Below are positions 9,237-16,731 of a stretch of 64,000 nucleotides of DNA, in pieces. The notes under the pieces are model-generated. The model worked only from the letters and a program-made list of their open reading frames with translations, did not search any database and was not told where the DNA came from. This stretch comes from Paenibacillus montanisoli (lineage in GTDB: Bacteria > Bacillota > Bacilli > Paenibacillales > Paenibacillaceae). The DNA lies in NCBI RefSeq assembly GCF_003268025.1, contig NZ_QLUW01000002.1, forward strand, positions 1,116,001 through 1,180,000. Direction: 5' to 3'. The position numbers and the translations under genes are program-made. Positions within the stretch are counted from its first letter, which is position 1. Every line of letters begins with the position of its first letter.

Positions 9237-10314
9237 GCACATTACCAATCACGTGATCGCTAGTCACAGTGACGCCTTCCATCAAGGATAGACTGTGGAA
9301 TGCTGACTCGATCAACATCATATCCCGCGAACGCTTCTCAAACACATCGAAAAAGTACATATCATTCTCTGATATATAGAGAGTGACTTGTTCGCCAATA
9401 TTCAACTCTTCCTCGCATTTCATGAGAACAGTCCCTAAACCGGTTGCTATGCGGTACAAATGGTCCATCCCCAGCATTTCCTTCGTCATCACCATACCTG
9501 CTGCTTGAATGCCATGAAAATTGGCCGACTTCGTCAGCTTCACCTTATGCGCTCTATAACCGATCGTACCGATTTTTGGAAGTTCGACTGTATTCATCCC
9601 TGGGTCGCCAATAAAAGTGGCTACAAACAGATTGGCTGGATTTTCATAAACCTCCTTGGGCGTGCCCTGCTGCATAATAGAGCCATTATTGAAAATTACG
9701 ATATTCGTAGCCATCGTCATTGCCTCGATTTGATCGTGGGTGACAAATACGAACGTAGACTTCAATTCTCTGTGCAGATCAATGAGCTCCCCACGCATCT
9801 GATTGCGTAATTTGGCATCCAGATTGGATAACGGTTCATCCATTAGAAATACCTGCGGTTTTTTGGACATTGCTCTTGATAGTGCAATACGCTGCCTTTG
9901 TCCTCCAGAAAGCATCGAAGGCTTCGCATTCAAATAATCCTTTAGCCCGACCATATTCACGACTTGCGTTACACGTTTTGCTATTTCTTCTTTAACGATT
10001 TTCATATTTTTCAAACCAAACTCGATATTTTTCCGCACTGTCATATGCGGATAGATCGCATAGTTTTGGAAAACCATAGAAATCCCCCGATCCCCGGGTT
10101 CCGTCTTCGTGACATTCCGGTCTCCAATATAAATTTGTCCGGCACTTACCTCTTCAAGTCCGGCAATCATTCGTAACGCGGTCGTTTTGCCGCAGCCCGA
10201 AGGACCTAGCAGTACCGTAAAAGAACGCTCTTTAATCTCAAGCTCTAGATTCTCAATGACGGTTTTCCCATTCGAATAGGTTTTGGTCACTTTCTCTAAT
10301 CGAATTGAAGACAT
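9229..10314 (-). CDS. ABC importer ATPase, MsmX/UgpC type
   Basis: The 361-residue ATPase has Walker A GPSGCGKTT, Q-loop VFQNYAIYPHMTV, signature LSGGQRQR, Walker B VFLMDEP and H-loop FVTHDQ. A C-terminal regulatory OB-like domain follows from about residue 240, as in carbohydrate importer ATPases. ATG at 10314 is preferred: GAGGGAG lies eight bases upstream, whereas the GTG at 10323 abuts it. It is the first gene of the importer operon. In many Bacillota one MsmX serves several importers; here the ATPase is encoded beside its permeases. Confidence 0.92.
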   Translation of the reverse strand: MSSIRLEKVTKTYSNGKTVIENLELEIKERSFTVLLGPSGCGKTTALRMIAGLEEVSAGQIYIGDRNVTKTEPGDRGISMVFQNYAIYPHMTVRKNIEFGLKNMKIVKEEIAKRVTQVVNMVGLKDYLNAKPSMLSGGQRQRIALSRAMSKKPQVFLMDEPLSNLDAKLRNQMRGELIDLHRELKSTFVFVTHDQIEAMTMATNIVIFNNGSIMQQGTPKEVYENPANLFVATFIGDPGMNTVELPKIGTIGYRAHKVKLTKSANFHGIQAAGMVMTKEMLGMDHLYRIATGLGTVLMKCEEELNIGEQVTLYISENDMYFFDVFEKRSRDMMLIESAFHSLSLMEGVTVTSDHVIGNVHG

Positions 10315-10427
10315 ATCCTTCACTCCCTCTCGTTCAACACACCAATCATTTTGTACTCGCTCTGTATAACTAGATGATAGAGCACATATGTAAAATACAA
10401 ATCAAACACGATTTAATAGTTTGTAAA

Positions 10428-10455
10428 TTGTTCTTATAATTACTTATTTGTTCTT
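10428..10455. promoter_or_regulatory. Direct repeats, candidate DeoR operator
   Basis: TTGTTCTT occurs at 10428-10435 and again at 10448-10455, starts exactly 20 bp apart (two helical turns), in AT-rich DNA about 115-140 bp upstream of the importer ATPase start. DeoR-family proteins commonly bind direct repeats spaced by whole turns. Assignment to the DeoR protein at 4317-5093 is inference. Confidence 0.4.
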
Positions 10456-10525
10456 TTTGTTTCATTTAAGCGAAATCGACTCCCAATCCACCTTGTACTG
10501 GCGGCCTCATGAAGCTGTAAATGCA

Positions 10526-10572
10526 TAAAAAAAACTCCTCCTCATCACTTCTAAAAGTGTTGAGGAGGAGTT
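10526..10572 (-). terminator. Strong intrinsic terminator between tRNA cluster and importer operon
   Basis: A 12-bp perfect stem AACTCCTCCTCA/TGAGGAGGAGTT encloses a second small stem (CACTT/AAGTG). On the minus strand a run of eight Ts follows. It lies about 100 bases after the tRNA terminator and 210 bases before the importer ATPase, so it either backs up the tRNA terminator or attenuates a leader of the importer operon. Confidence 0.8.
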
Positions 10573-10668
10573 CATATCTGAGTTATGGAGTACAGTGTAC
10601 CAAACTTTACACACTTAGGTATCCAGAACCTTTGGAGTTTGTTGGCAAAGGGAATCACATTAGAAAAA

Positions 10669-10695
10669 TAAAAAAACCTTGATTCATCAAGGTTT
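10669..10695 (-). terminator. tRNA operon terminator
   Basis: The 10-bp stem AAACCTTGAT/ATCAAGGTTT with a two-base loop is followed by a T-run on the minus strand, starting 10 bases after the 3' end of tRNA-Leu. The same hairpin is copied at 1018-1036. Confidence 0.9.
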
Positions 10696-10704
10696 CTTGT
10701 TGGA

Positions 10705-10790
10705 TGCCGAGGACGGGAATCGAACCCGTACGGTGGTCACCCACCGCAGGATTTTAAGTCCTGTGCGTCTGCCAGTTCCGCCACCCCGGC
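10705..10790 (-). tRNA. tRNA-Leu (anticodon UAA)
   Basis: Acceptor GCCGGGG pairs with CCTCGGC. The anticodon stem CAGGA/TCCTG holds loop CTTAAAA with anticodon TAA, and a long variable arm (class II) and the GGTTCGATTCC T-loop follow. The CCA end is not encoded (the sequence after discriminator A is TCCA). It is last of three tRNAs in the transcript and parent of the broken copies at 796-843 and 1018-1064. Confidence 0.97.
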
Positions 10791-10810
10791 AAGTTTGCAT
10801 GATTGTGGAA

Positions 10811-10887
10811 TGGTGGGCCCTGAGGGACTCGAACCCCCGACCAATCGGTTATGAGCCGACCGCTCTAACCAACTGAGCTAAGGGCCC
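10811..10887 (-). tRNA. tRNA with CAU anticodon, probably tRNA-Ile2
   Basis: The 77-base cloverleaf starts GGGCCCTTAGCTCAG and has anticodon loop CTCATAA and an encoded CCA end. The body resembles Bacillus tRNA-Ile2, whose CAU anticodon is converted by TilS lysidine modification to read AUA. An elongator tRNA-Met is the alternative; sequence alone does not fully settle it. Confidence 0.93.
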
Positions 10888-10908
10888 TGACGATAATAAT
10901 CGAAAGGT

Positions 10909-10985
10909 TGGTTGCGGGGGCAGGATTTGAACCTGCGGCCTTCGGGTTATGAGCCCGACGAGCTACCGAGCTGCTCCACCCCGCG
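10909..10985 (-). tRNA. Initiator tRNA-fMet (CAU)
   Basis: The 77-base gene starts CGCGGGGTGGAGCAG, with the C1-A72 mismatch and the GGG/CCC pairs of the anticodon stem (GGGCTCATAACCC) that mark bacterial initiator tRNA. CCA is encoded. It is the first tRNA of the three-gene transcript. Confidence 0.97.
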
Positions 10986-11027
10986 TTAACACACATTCGC
11001 ACCAAATCATTAATGGCGACAAGAATT

Positions 11028-11057
11028 AATATACTATATGAACCAGGAATAAGTCAA
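11028..11057 (-). promoter_or_regulatory. SigmaA promoter of the tRNA operon
   Basis: On the minus strand, TTGACT (11052-11057) and TATATT (11028-11033) are separated by 18 bp, and the predicted start lies about 35 bases before the initiator tRNA. Confidence 0.8.
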
Positions 11058-11071
11058 GCATAAATGTTATG

Positions 11072-11236
11072 TTATGGCAAGAATCGGACGCCAAATCGCC
11101 CTTTGCGCGAACGGAACACTTCAATCTCTTGCGGACATTCATAGCCATACACCCACCAGTCGTTCTCCATTCGCCTCACGAGACAACCAGCTTGAAATTT
11201 CGTATCGTATAAACGCCCCCAATAAACCCACTTCAT
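11072..11236 (-). CDS. Small Trp/Tyr-rich protein of unknown function (54 aa)
   Basis: A 54-residue reading frame begins MKWVYWGRLYDTKF and ends GRFGVRFLP. AAGGGAG lies nine bases before its ATG, a well-placed ribosome binding site. It is basic, carries two Cys, and is rich in aromatic residues, with WVYGYE near residue 28. I do not recognise a family. It ends 15 bp before the -35 box of the tRNA promoter. Its own transcript may start just after the terminator of the binding-protein gene upstream. The strong site and coding-like composition favour a real gene. Confidence 0.6.
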   Translation of the reverse strand: MKWVYWGRLYDTKFQAGCLVRRMENDWWVYGYECPQEIEVFRSRKGRFGVRFLP

Positions 11237-11323
11237 GTCTTAAGACTCCCTTCTTCGCCGTTTCGCTTAGAATACCCCAATTTCGGAATAATCAAGCATC
11301 GGCAATGCAAGAAAGATGCAAGC

Positions 11324-11362
11324 AAAAAACCGCATCGGCGCAATAGCGCCGGTGCGGTTTTT
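11324..11362 (-). terminator. Terminator of the five-gene ABC operon
   Basis: The stem AAAAACCGCACCGGCGC/GCGCCGATGCGGTTTTTT (one mismatch, short loop), read on the minus strand, ends in a T-run directly after the binding-lipoprotein gene. Confidence 0.92.
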
Positions 11363-11368
11363 GATCCA

Positions 11369-12913
11369 TTAGCCTTTGGAGTACACGTCGTAGGCGACGC
11401 CGCCTCCGCCGCCGATCGGATCGAGCGGTCCGTTAGGATTTTCTTTGATCTTCTGCAGCATGGCATCGCCCTTCGTCTGCCATTCCTTAAGCGCCTCATC
11501 AACCGATTTCTTCTTCTGCAGTACTTCCTGGAAGAGCGGCTGTGCGATTTGCTGAACTTGGTAGAGGTTTGGCTTCTCGCGATACAGCTTCTCGAGAGTG
11601 ATGTCTTGAGGAGGCACCGGTTTGAGTTTATAGAAGGCGGCGATATTATAATTCATGCCGTCTTTCGGCTTCAGGAACGATTTCCGCGAAACCATTTCAT
11701 ACGTGCTGCGGGATTTCAGCTTCGCCCATTCCTTGCTGTTGTTGAATTGGATGAAGTCCCATGCGTCTTCGCTGTTTTGAGCGTTGGCGGTAATCGCCAT
11801 CAGATTGCTCAGCCAGATGTTGCCGCCGATGCCCGGCGCTTCCTCGAAGGTAGGAATCGTTACGACGTCCCAATCCACCGTCGGAAAATTAGCGTTTTTG
11901 GCCGAATAATTCTTCGCACGTTCGAGCTCGTTTACGTAGTCGTAACCGCCGATCATCATGGCGATGCGGCCATTGATGAACAGATCCCCTTGGAACGGGT
12001 TGAATACCGGCGTATCGCTAGCCGCCTCTTTCTTGATCGGTCCGCCGCCGACATTCATATCTTCTTGGGACGGTACGATCTTTTCTTGATACAATCCCGC
12101 GATTTCGTTCCATACTTTGCGCCATTGCGGCGTATCGACCGTCATCTTCTCCGCTTTGTTGTCGAACATCTTCAGCTGAAGCGGCGCCGCATAGGTTTGC
12201 GAATCCCAGAAGGGGTCCCCGCTCCAACGGTTGAACGAGAAGCCGAACTTACGTTCTTGGCCTTCGCCTTTCGCGACCTGCTTCGCTTTGGTGAACACAT
12301 CGGCCCAAGTCATGTCGTCCGTTGGCGGCGCAACGCCCGCCTCCGCGAACAGTTTCTTGTTATAGTACAGCGCCGATGCGCTAAAGGTTGGCGTGAGCGC
12401 ATAGATGCTGCCGCCTCCCGCATCCTTGATGCCGTCAATGACCGTCGGCACGAAATCCTCGATATCGAATTCGCTCTCTTGAATGAGCGGATCGAGCTGC
12501 TTCAGCATATTGTCCTCGACAAGACGCTTCAGGTAAGCGGATTCCAGTACGACAACGTCAACCGGATTTTTACCGTTGATCATTTCTTTCAGCTTCTCGT
12601 ACGGGTCCGGCTGAGGCTTGCTCGGATCCGGCTCTTCGAAGCGCTGATCGTCGTAATTGATGGCAGCTGCGATCTCAATATCGATGTTAGGATGCGTCAG
12701 CTCATAGCCATCCGTGAACTGCTGCCGCAAATACTGCTCGTTGTCCGAATTCGAATACATAAAACCGATCCGGAGCACTCGGCGCTCCGCCCCATCGTCT
12801 CCGTCCCCTTTGCTGCACGCGGAAAGCGCGGTCATCAGCAGTCCGGCCGAAACCGCGACAGCGGAGGTCCTCATAATCCATTTGCCCCGGAAACGCTTTG
12901 CCTTCTTCTCCAT
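11369..12913 (-). CDS. Extracellular solute-binding lipoprotein linked to an export-type ABC operon
   Basis: The 514-residue protein has a lipoprotein signal ending TALSAC (Cys33). The fold is that of a family 1 solute-binding protein: RVLRIGFMYSNSDNEQYLRQ, NGKNPVDVVVLESAY, YALTPTFSASALYYNKKLFAEAG and a C-terminal AWDFIQFNNS. It would normally serve an importer, but no importer permease is adjacent. Instead it follows, with a five-base gap, an ATPase of MacB/LolD type and its FtsX-like permease, and shares their transcript up to the terminator. GGAGGGG lies eight bases before the ATG. It may sense or deliver a ligand for the exporter, or belong to a distant importer. Confidence 0.85.
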   Translation of the reverse strand: MEKKAKRFRGKWIMRTSAVAVSAGLLMTALSACSKGDGDDGAERRVLRIGFMYSNSDNEQYLRQQFTDGYELTHPNIDIEIAAAINYDDQRFEEPDPSKPQPDPYEKLKEMINGKNPVDVVVLESAYLKRLVEDNMLKQLDPLIQESEFDIEDFVPTVIDGIKDAGGGSIYALTPTFSASALYYNKKLFAEAGVAPPTDDMTWADVFTKAKQVAKGEGQERKFGFSFNRWSGDPFWDSQTYAAPLQLKMFDNKAEKMTVDTPQWRKVWNEIAGLYQEKIVPSQEDMNVGGGPIKKEAASDTPVFNPFQGDLFINGRIAMMIGGYDYVNELERAKNYSAKNANFPTVDWDVVTIPTFEEAPGIGGNIWLSNLMAITANAQNSEDAWDFIQFNNSKEWAKLKSRSTYEMVSRKSFLKPKDGMNYNIAAFYKLKPVPPQDITLEKLYREKPNLYQVQQIAQPLFQEVLQKKKSVDEALKEWQTKGDAMLQKIKENPNGPLDPIGGGGGVAYDVYSKG

Positions 12914-12918
12914 ACGTT

Positions 12919-13806
12919 CTACCCCTCCAGTGATTTAGGCGGTGAAATGATGATCCGTTCGCCATCAAATTCCATTGATGCTTTATCTGTAATTTGCAAC
13001 GCGGATAAATAGGCTTTCGGAATTTGGAGTCGGCCCACCCGGTCCACAACGACATATTCTTCATGAACCGATTGAACGCCTCCTAGCTTCGATTGATCGC
13101 CTATCTGATGCTGATCATCTAAATTCGGATTGCGCTTGATAAACTCGGTGCTGGTCAGTCCATCGCGGATCGCAACGACGCGGTCGACCTTGCCGGCCAA
13201 CGACAAGTCGTGCGTTACGATAACGATCGTGATGCCGATCTCGCGGTTCAGTCTCCGGAAAATATCCATGATCAGATCGGACGTGCGCGTATCGACGGAG
13301 CCTGTCGGCTCGTCGGCTAACAGCAGCTTCGGACGGTTCGCCAGCGAAATCGCGATCGCAACCCGCTGCTGTTCGCCGCCTGAAAGCTGATGGAGCTTGT
13401 TGTACATCCGCTCCTTTAGCCCAACCCACTCCAGTAGCTGCTTCGCGTAGGCGCGATCCAGCTTGGAGGAAAGCATCATCGGCATTTCCACGTTCTCAAT
13501 CGCCGACAAGTACGGGAGCAGGTTGCGCGCATTGCTCTGCCAGATGAAGCCGACCGTATCGCGTTTGTAAGCGACGAGCTGCTCATCGGTAATTTTCAGC
13601 AGATCCCATGGACCGACGCTGACTTGCCCTGCCGACGGGCGGTCGAGACCGCCCAAAATATTCAGCAGCGTCGACTTCCCGCTTCCGCTGTTGCCGATGA
13701 TCGCCATCATTTCGCCTTCGCGGACGTGAAGGTTCAACCCTTGCAGCGCAACGACCTCAAGATCGTCCGATTTGTAAATTTTAACTAGTCCCTCGCAAGT
13801 AATCAT
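12919..13806 (-). CDS. MacB/LolD-type ABC ATPase with C-terminal AbrB-like domain
   Basis: Residues 1-225 form a complete ATPase of the lipoprotein/antibiotic-export class: Walker A GNSGSGKST (38-46), signature LSGGEQQR (141-148), Walker B LLLADEP (161-167), H-loop IVTHD (196-200). After a hydrophilic linker (about 226-248), residues 250-288 read YVVVDRVGRLQIPKAYLSAL then a FDGERIIIS strand. This is the pattern of AbrB/SpoVT swapped-hairpin DNA-binding or dimerisation domains. That extra domain is not usual in this family (normal length ~230). It starts six bases after the permease gene ends, with GAGAGGAG upstream. Confidence 0.88.
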   Translation of the reverse strand: MITCEGLVKIYKSDDLEVVALQGLNLHVREGEMMAIIGNSGSGKSTLLNILGGLDRPSAGQVSVGPWDLLKITDEQLVAYKRDTVGFIWQSNARNLLPYLSAIENVEMPMMLSSKLDRAYAKQLLEWVGLKERMYNKLHQLSGGEQQRVAIAISLANRPKLLLADEPTGSVDTRTSDLIMDIFRRLNREIGITIVIVTHDLSLAGKVDRVVAIRDGLTSTEFIKRNPNLDDQHQIGDQSKLGGVQSVHEEYVVVDRVGRLQIPKAYLSALQITDKASMEFDGERIIISPPKSLEG

Positions 13807-13812
13807 GAGGTC

Positions 13813-16728
13813 TTAACGCTCCTCTCCCATCTTCACGGCTTGGTGTACGCGAAGTCTGCGGATATGAATAAGCAGAAGAGCGGCACCCATCAGCATCATA
13901 AACGCGACAACGATATACAGCTGCGTCGTATCCTTGGAGTCGAACACGACTCTAAACGGCGGCACGGAGTTCGCGACATTATCCGTCGTTTGCAGGAACG
14001 GCAGGAACAGCAGACTCGCGATTTTGCCGATGAGGATACCAAGACCGATCGACAGTCCTGCCGTGAAAATCTGCTCAAGCAGCAGCATGCCTGTCAGCTG
14101 CTTGCGGGATAGCCCCATGGCGCGCAGCACGCCGAATTGCACGATCCGCCCCGATAAATTGAAGAACCAGTACAAGATGTAACCCGTGAGCGACACAATG
14201 ATGGAGACGAGGAAGCCCAGGCTCAAAATGCCGAAGACGCCGCCCCGCGTCGGATGCTTGGATTGAACGGCCAGCTCGATGCGCACGTCTTGAACGCCGG
14301 CCAGCTCGATGCTTTGGTCCTGCAGCTGCTTCATGATCGGCGCCGTCAAGGCGCCCGGCTTCATCTTTAGCCATACCTCGTACGGGATGATTGGCACTTG
14401 GTCGTAAATATAATCCAGATTCGCGATGATGAACGGCGACGAGTCCGGATATTGGCTCGGCCAGTACGGCACGATGCCGACGACGGTGAAATCGATCATG
14501 CCCTCTTGCAATCCGGCGGAAATCGTATCGCCAACTTCGAGCTGGTATTTCTCCGCCACATTCGACGGTACGATAGCCGCCTGTTCGTAATACCCTAAAA
14601 AGTTCAAATAGTGAAACGGATGGGTCGGGTACAGATCATTACGGAACCAGGCAACTTTGGCAAAATCGACGTTATCGATTCCCATAACGGTACCTTGGCC
14701 GGCAGACTGTCCGGACACGACGATATTGGCCTTCGTTTGCAGCACGCGCGCCGCCGCCTCGACGCCATCCAGCTTGCGGAACACTTCGAACGGCGGCTCC
14801 GTGTAATTGATGCGGGTCGGCACCGGAGTACCGCCGCCTCCGCCTCCACCGCCGCCTTGGCCGCCACCTCCGCCTTGGCCGCCGCCGCCGCCTTGGCCAT
14901 CGCCGCCGCCTTGGCCGCCGCCTTGACCGCCTCCGCCACCATTGCCGCCGGTGTCGATCACTTCCGCGGTTCCTTCCCAAACGGTCTGCATGATGACGTC
15001 CGTTCCGAATTTATAGAGCGTCCGCTCCGTGGAATTCAGATCGATCGTCCGGGCCGCCGATGCGTTGTATACCCCTAAGCCGAGCGTAAGGATCAGCAAT
15101 ATCATGAGCGGATAGTACCCCTTCGACGACCTCGACAGCTGCGTCAGCGTCAAGTAGAGCGGCACCGGAAGCAGCTTCCGGCCGATCCAATTGAACAGCT
15201 TCAGCAGCCACGGGAAGACGCGAAGGAAGAATAGCCCCATGGAGAAAATCGCGAGTGCCGGAACGAAGAACAGGAACGGCTGGACGTTAAGCTGATCCGT
15301 CGTCATTTTGCTCTTGAACGAAATCATTTGGCGTTCATTAAACAAGTACCAGCCGTAAGCGGCAATGCCCAGCAGCACGATATCGCCGTACCACCGCTGC
15401 CAGAGCGGATTGCGGTCGGAACGGGCCATTTGCTTCTTGTAGTCGACGATGGAAGCCCGGGCATAGATGACCGCCGGGATAATCGTCGCCAGCAAAGCGA
15501 GCACGACTGCCGCGATACCGGCAACAATCGCTTCCGTGGAGAACCCGATCGGAATGGACTTCCGGTTCACGAACTCCAGAAACCCGTTAGCCGAACCGAT
15601 GCTCTTCGCCATGAACCAGCCGATCATCGGTCCAAGCACCAGCGCGATGATGCCAAGCAGCACCCCTTCCAGCGCATAGATGCCGATGATCTGCCGCGTT
15701 CCCGCTCCCCGGCTGCGCAGAACGGCAATGTCGCTGCGCTGTTTATCGAGCGACTGCCGCGCATTCATCGCGATAAAATAAAACACCATCGCCAGCATCG
15801 GTGCAGCCAGCGTAAACAGCAGCAGCTGAAGCTGCAAGCTTTCCTTGCGGAACTCGCTAAGCAGCTTATCGAACGAGATCTCGACTCTCGTATCCTTCAA
15901 TTGCTGATACAGCTCGATTTTCAATCGCGCCAGCTTGTCGTTCAGCGGCGATAATTGACTCGTTTGAATGTCCTTCAAATCAAACGCATAAAACCAGTTC
16001 GCCGTGTGCACCGGAATACTGCGGTCCTTCAGCAGCCCGTTCATGAATGCCTTCTCGCCGATCTGCAGCGAGCTCATCAGCCCTTCAAGCCCTTGATACC
16101 AGTACGGATCCGTATCGTTCAACGGCTTAACCGCGCCGACGATCTTAACGCGGAGCGTTATATTAAGCCCGCTGTAGATCGGATACTCGAACACATCGCC
16201 GATATGGACGTCGCTGCGGTACATCGCTTCCTCCAGCATGACCGCTTCAACCGTGTCGTCCTCGCCGACGGCGTCAGCGAACCAGCGACCTTGAACAAGC
16301 TCGGTTTTTTCCTCCAGGCCGGACATCGTGGTCAGCGCCATCTCGCGGTCGCGGCTGGCATCGACGGTCGTCGGATCCTCGGGCGTCAGCTCCGCGCTGC
16401 GGATCGCCAAGCTTTGCACGTACGTGCCGTACGGAAATCCGATATCCTTCGGAACATCCTCCCGGATATAGCGGGAAACTTCGGTCAAGGCATTCAAATC
16501 CGTCTTGCCGGTCTGTCCCTGATAGCGCATGAGAAGCGATCCAGCCGGCAGCCCGCTGCTCTCCTCCTTGAGCGTTTGGGCGACAACCCGCTTCAGCGCT
16601 CCATCCGCGTACATCGGGATACTGGTCGCAAAGGCGACAGCCAAGATCAAGCCGGCTAGCGAGCTGACCGTCAGCCAACGCGTGTTCCACATTTTGCGAA
16701 GCAGAAATCGAAATAGCGGCATCCCCAT
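13813..16728 (-). CDS. Large FtsX/MacB-type ABC permease with Gly-rich insert
   Basis: The 971-residue protein has one N-terminal helix (about 15-37), a large outer domain, a first FtsX-like helix group (about 300-425), three further helices (about 450-560), a second outer domain and a C-terminal FtsX-like group of three helices (about 840-960). It thus looks like two MacB-type permeases fused. Residues about 591-634 are an almost pure Gly/Gln tract. MacB-type permeases move substrates from the outer leaflet or the cell exterior side rather than through a channel. It starts three bases after the adaptor gene. Confidence 0.88.
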   Translation of the reverse strand: MGMPLFRFLLRKMWNTRWLTVSSLAGLILAVAFATSIPMYADGALKRVVAQTLKEESSGLPAGSLLMRYQGQTGKTDLNALTEVSRYIREDVPKDIGFPYGTYVQSLAIRSAELTPEDPTTVDASRDREMALTTMSGLEEKTELVQGRWFADAVGEDDTVEAVMLEEAMYRSDVHIGDVFEYPIYSGLNITLRVKIVGAVKPLNDTDPYWYQGLEGLMSSLQIGEKAFMNGLLKDRSIPVHTANWFYAFDLKDIQTSQLSPLNDKLARLKIELYQQLKDTRVEISFDKLLSEFRKESLQLQLLLFTLAAPMLAMVFYFIAMNARQSLDKQRSDIAVLRSRGAGTRQIIGIYALEGVLLGIIALVLGPMIGWFMAKSIGSANGFLEFVNRKSIPIGFSTEAIVAGIAAVVLALLATIIPAVIYARASIVDYKKQMARSDRNPLWQRWYGDIVLLGIAAYGWYLFNERQMISFKSKMTTDQLNVQPFLFFVPALAIFSMGLFFLRVFPWLLKLFNWIGRKLLPVPLYLTLTQLSRSSKGYYPLMILLILTLGLGVYNASAARTIDLNSTERTLYKFGTDVIMQTVWEGTAEVIDTGGNGGGGGQGGGQGGGDGQGGGGGQGGGGGQGGGGGGGGGTPVPTRINYTEPPFEVFRKLDGVEAAARVLQTKANIVVSGQSAGQGTVMGIDNVDFAKVAWFRNDLYPTHPFHYLNFLGYYEQAAIVPSNVAEKYQLEVGDTISAGLQEGMIDFTVVGIVPYWPSQYPDSSPFIIANLDYIYDQVPIIPYEVWLKMKPGALTAPIMKQLQDQSIELAGVQDVRIELAVQSKHPTRGGVFGILSLGFLVSIIVSLTGYILYWFFNLSGRIVQFGVLRAMGLSRKQLTGMLLLEQIFTAGLSIGLGILIGKIASLLFLPFLQTTDNVANSVPPFRVVFDSKDTTQLYIVVAFMMLMGAALLLIHIRRLRVHQAVKMGEER

Positions 16729-16731
16729 AAT

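Noticed and set aside
11549-13012. 487-codon plus-strand frame
   Set aside because: Antisense to the solute-binding lipoprotein gene and rich in Arg, Ile and Val from reversed codons; no start signal.
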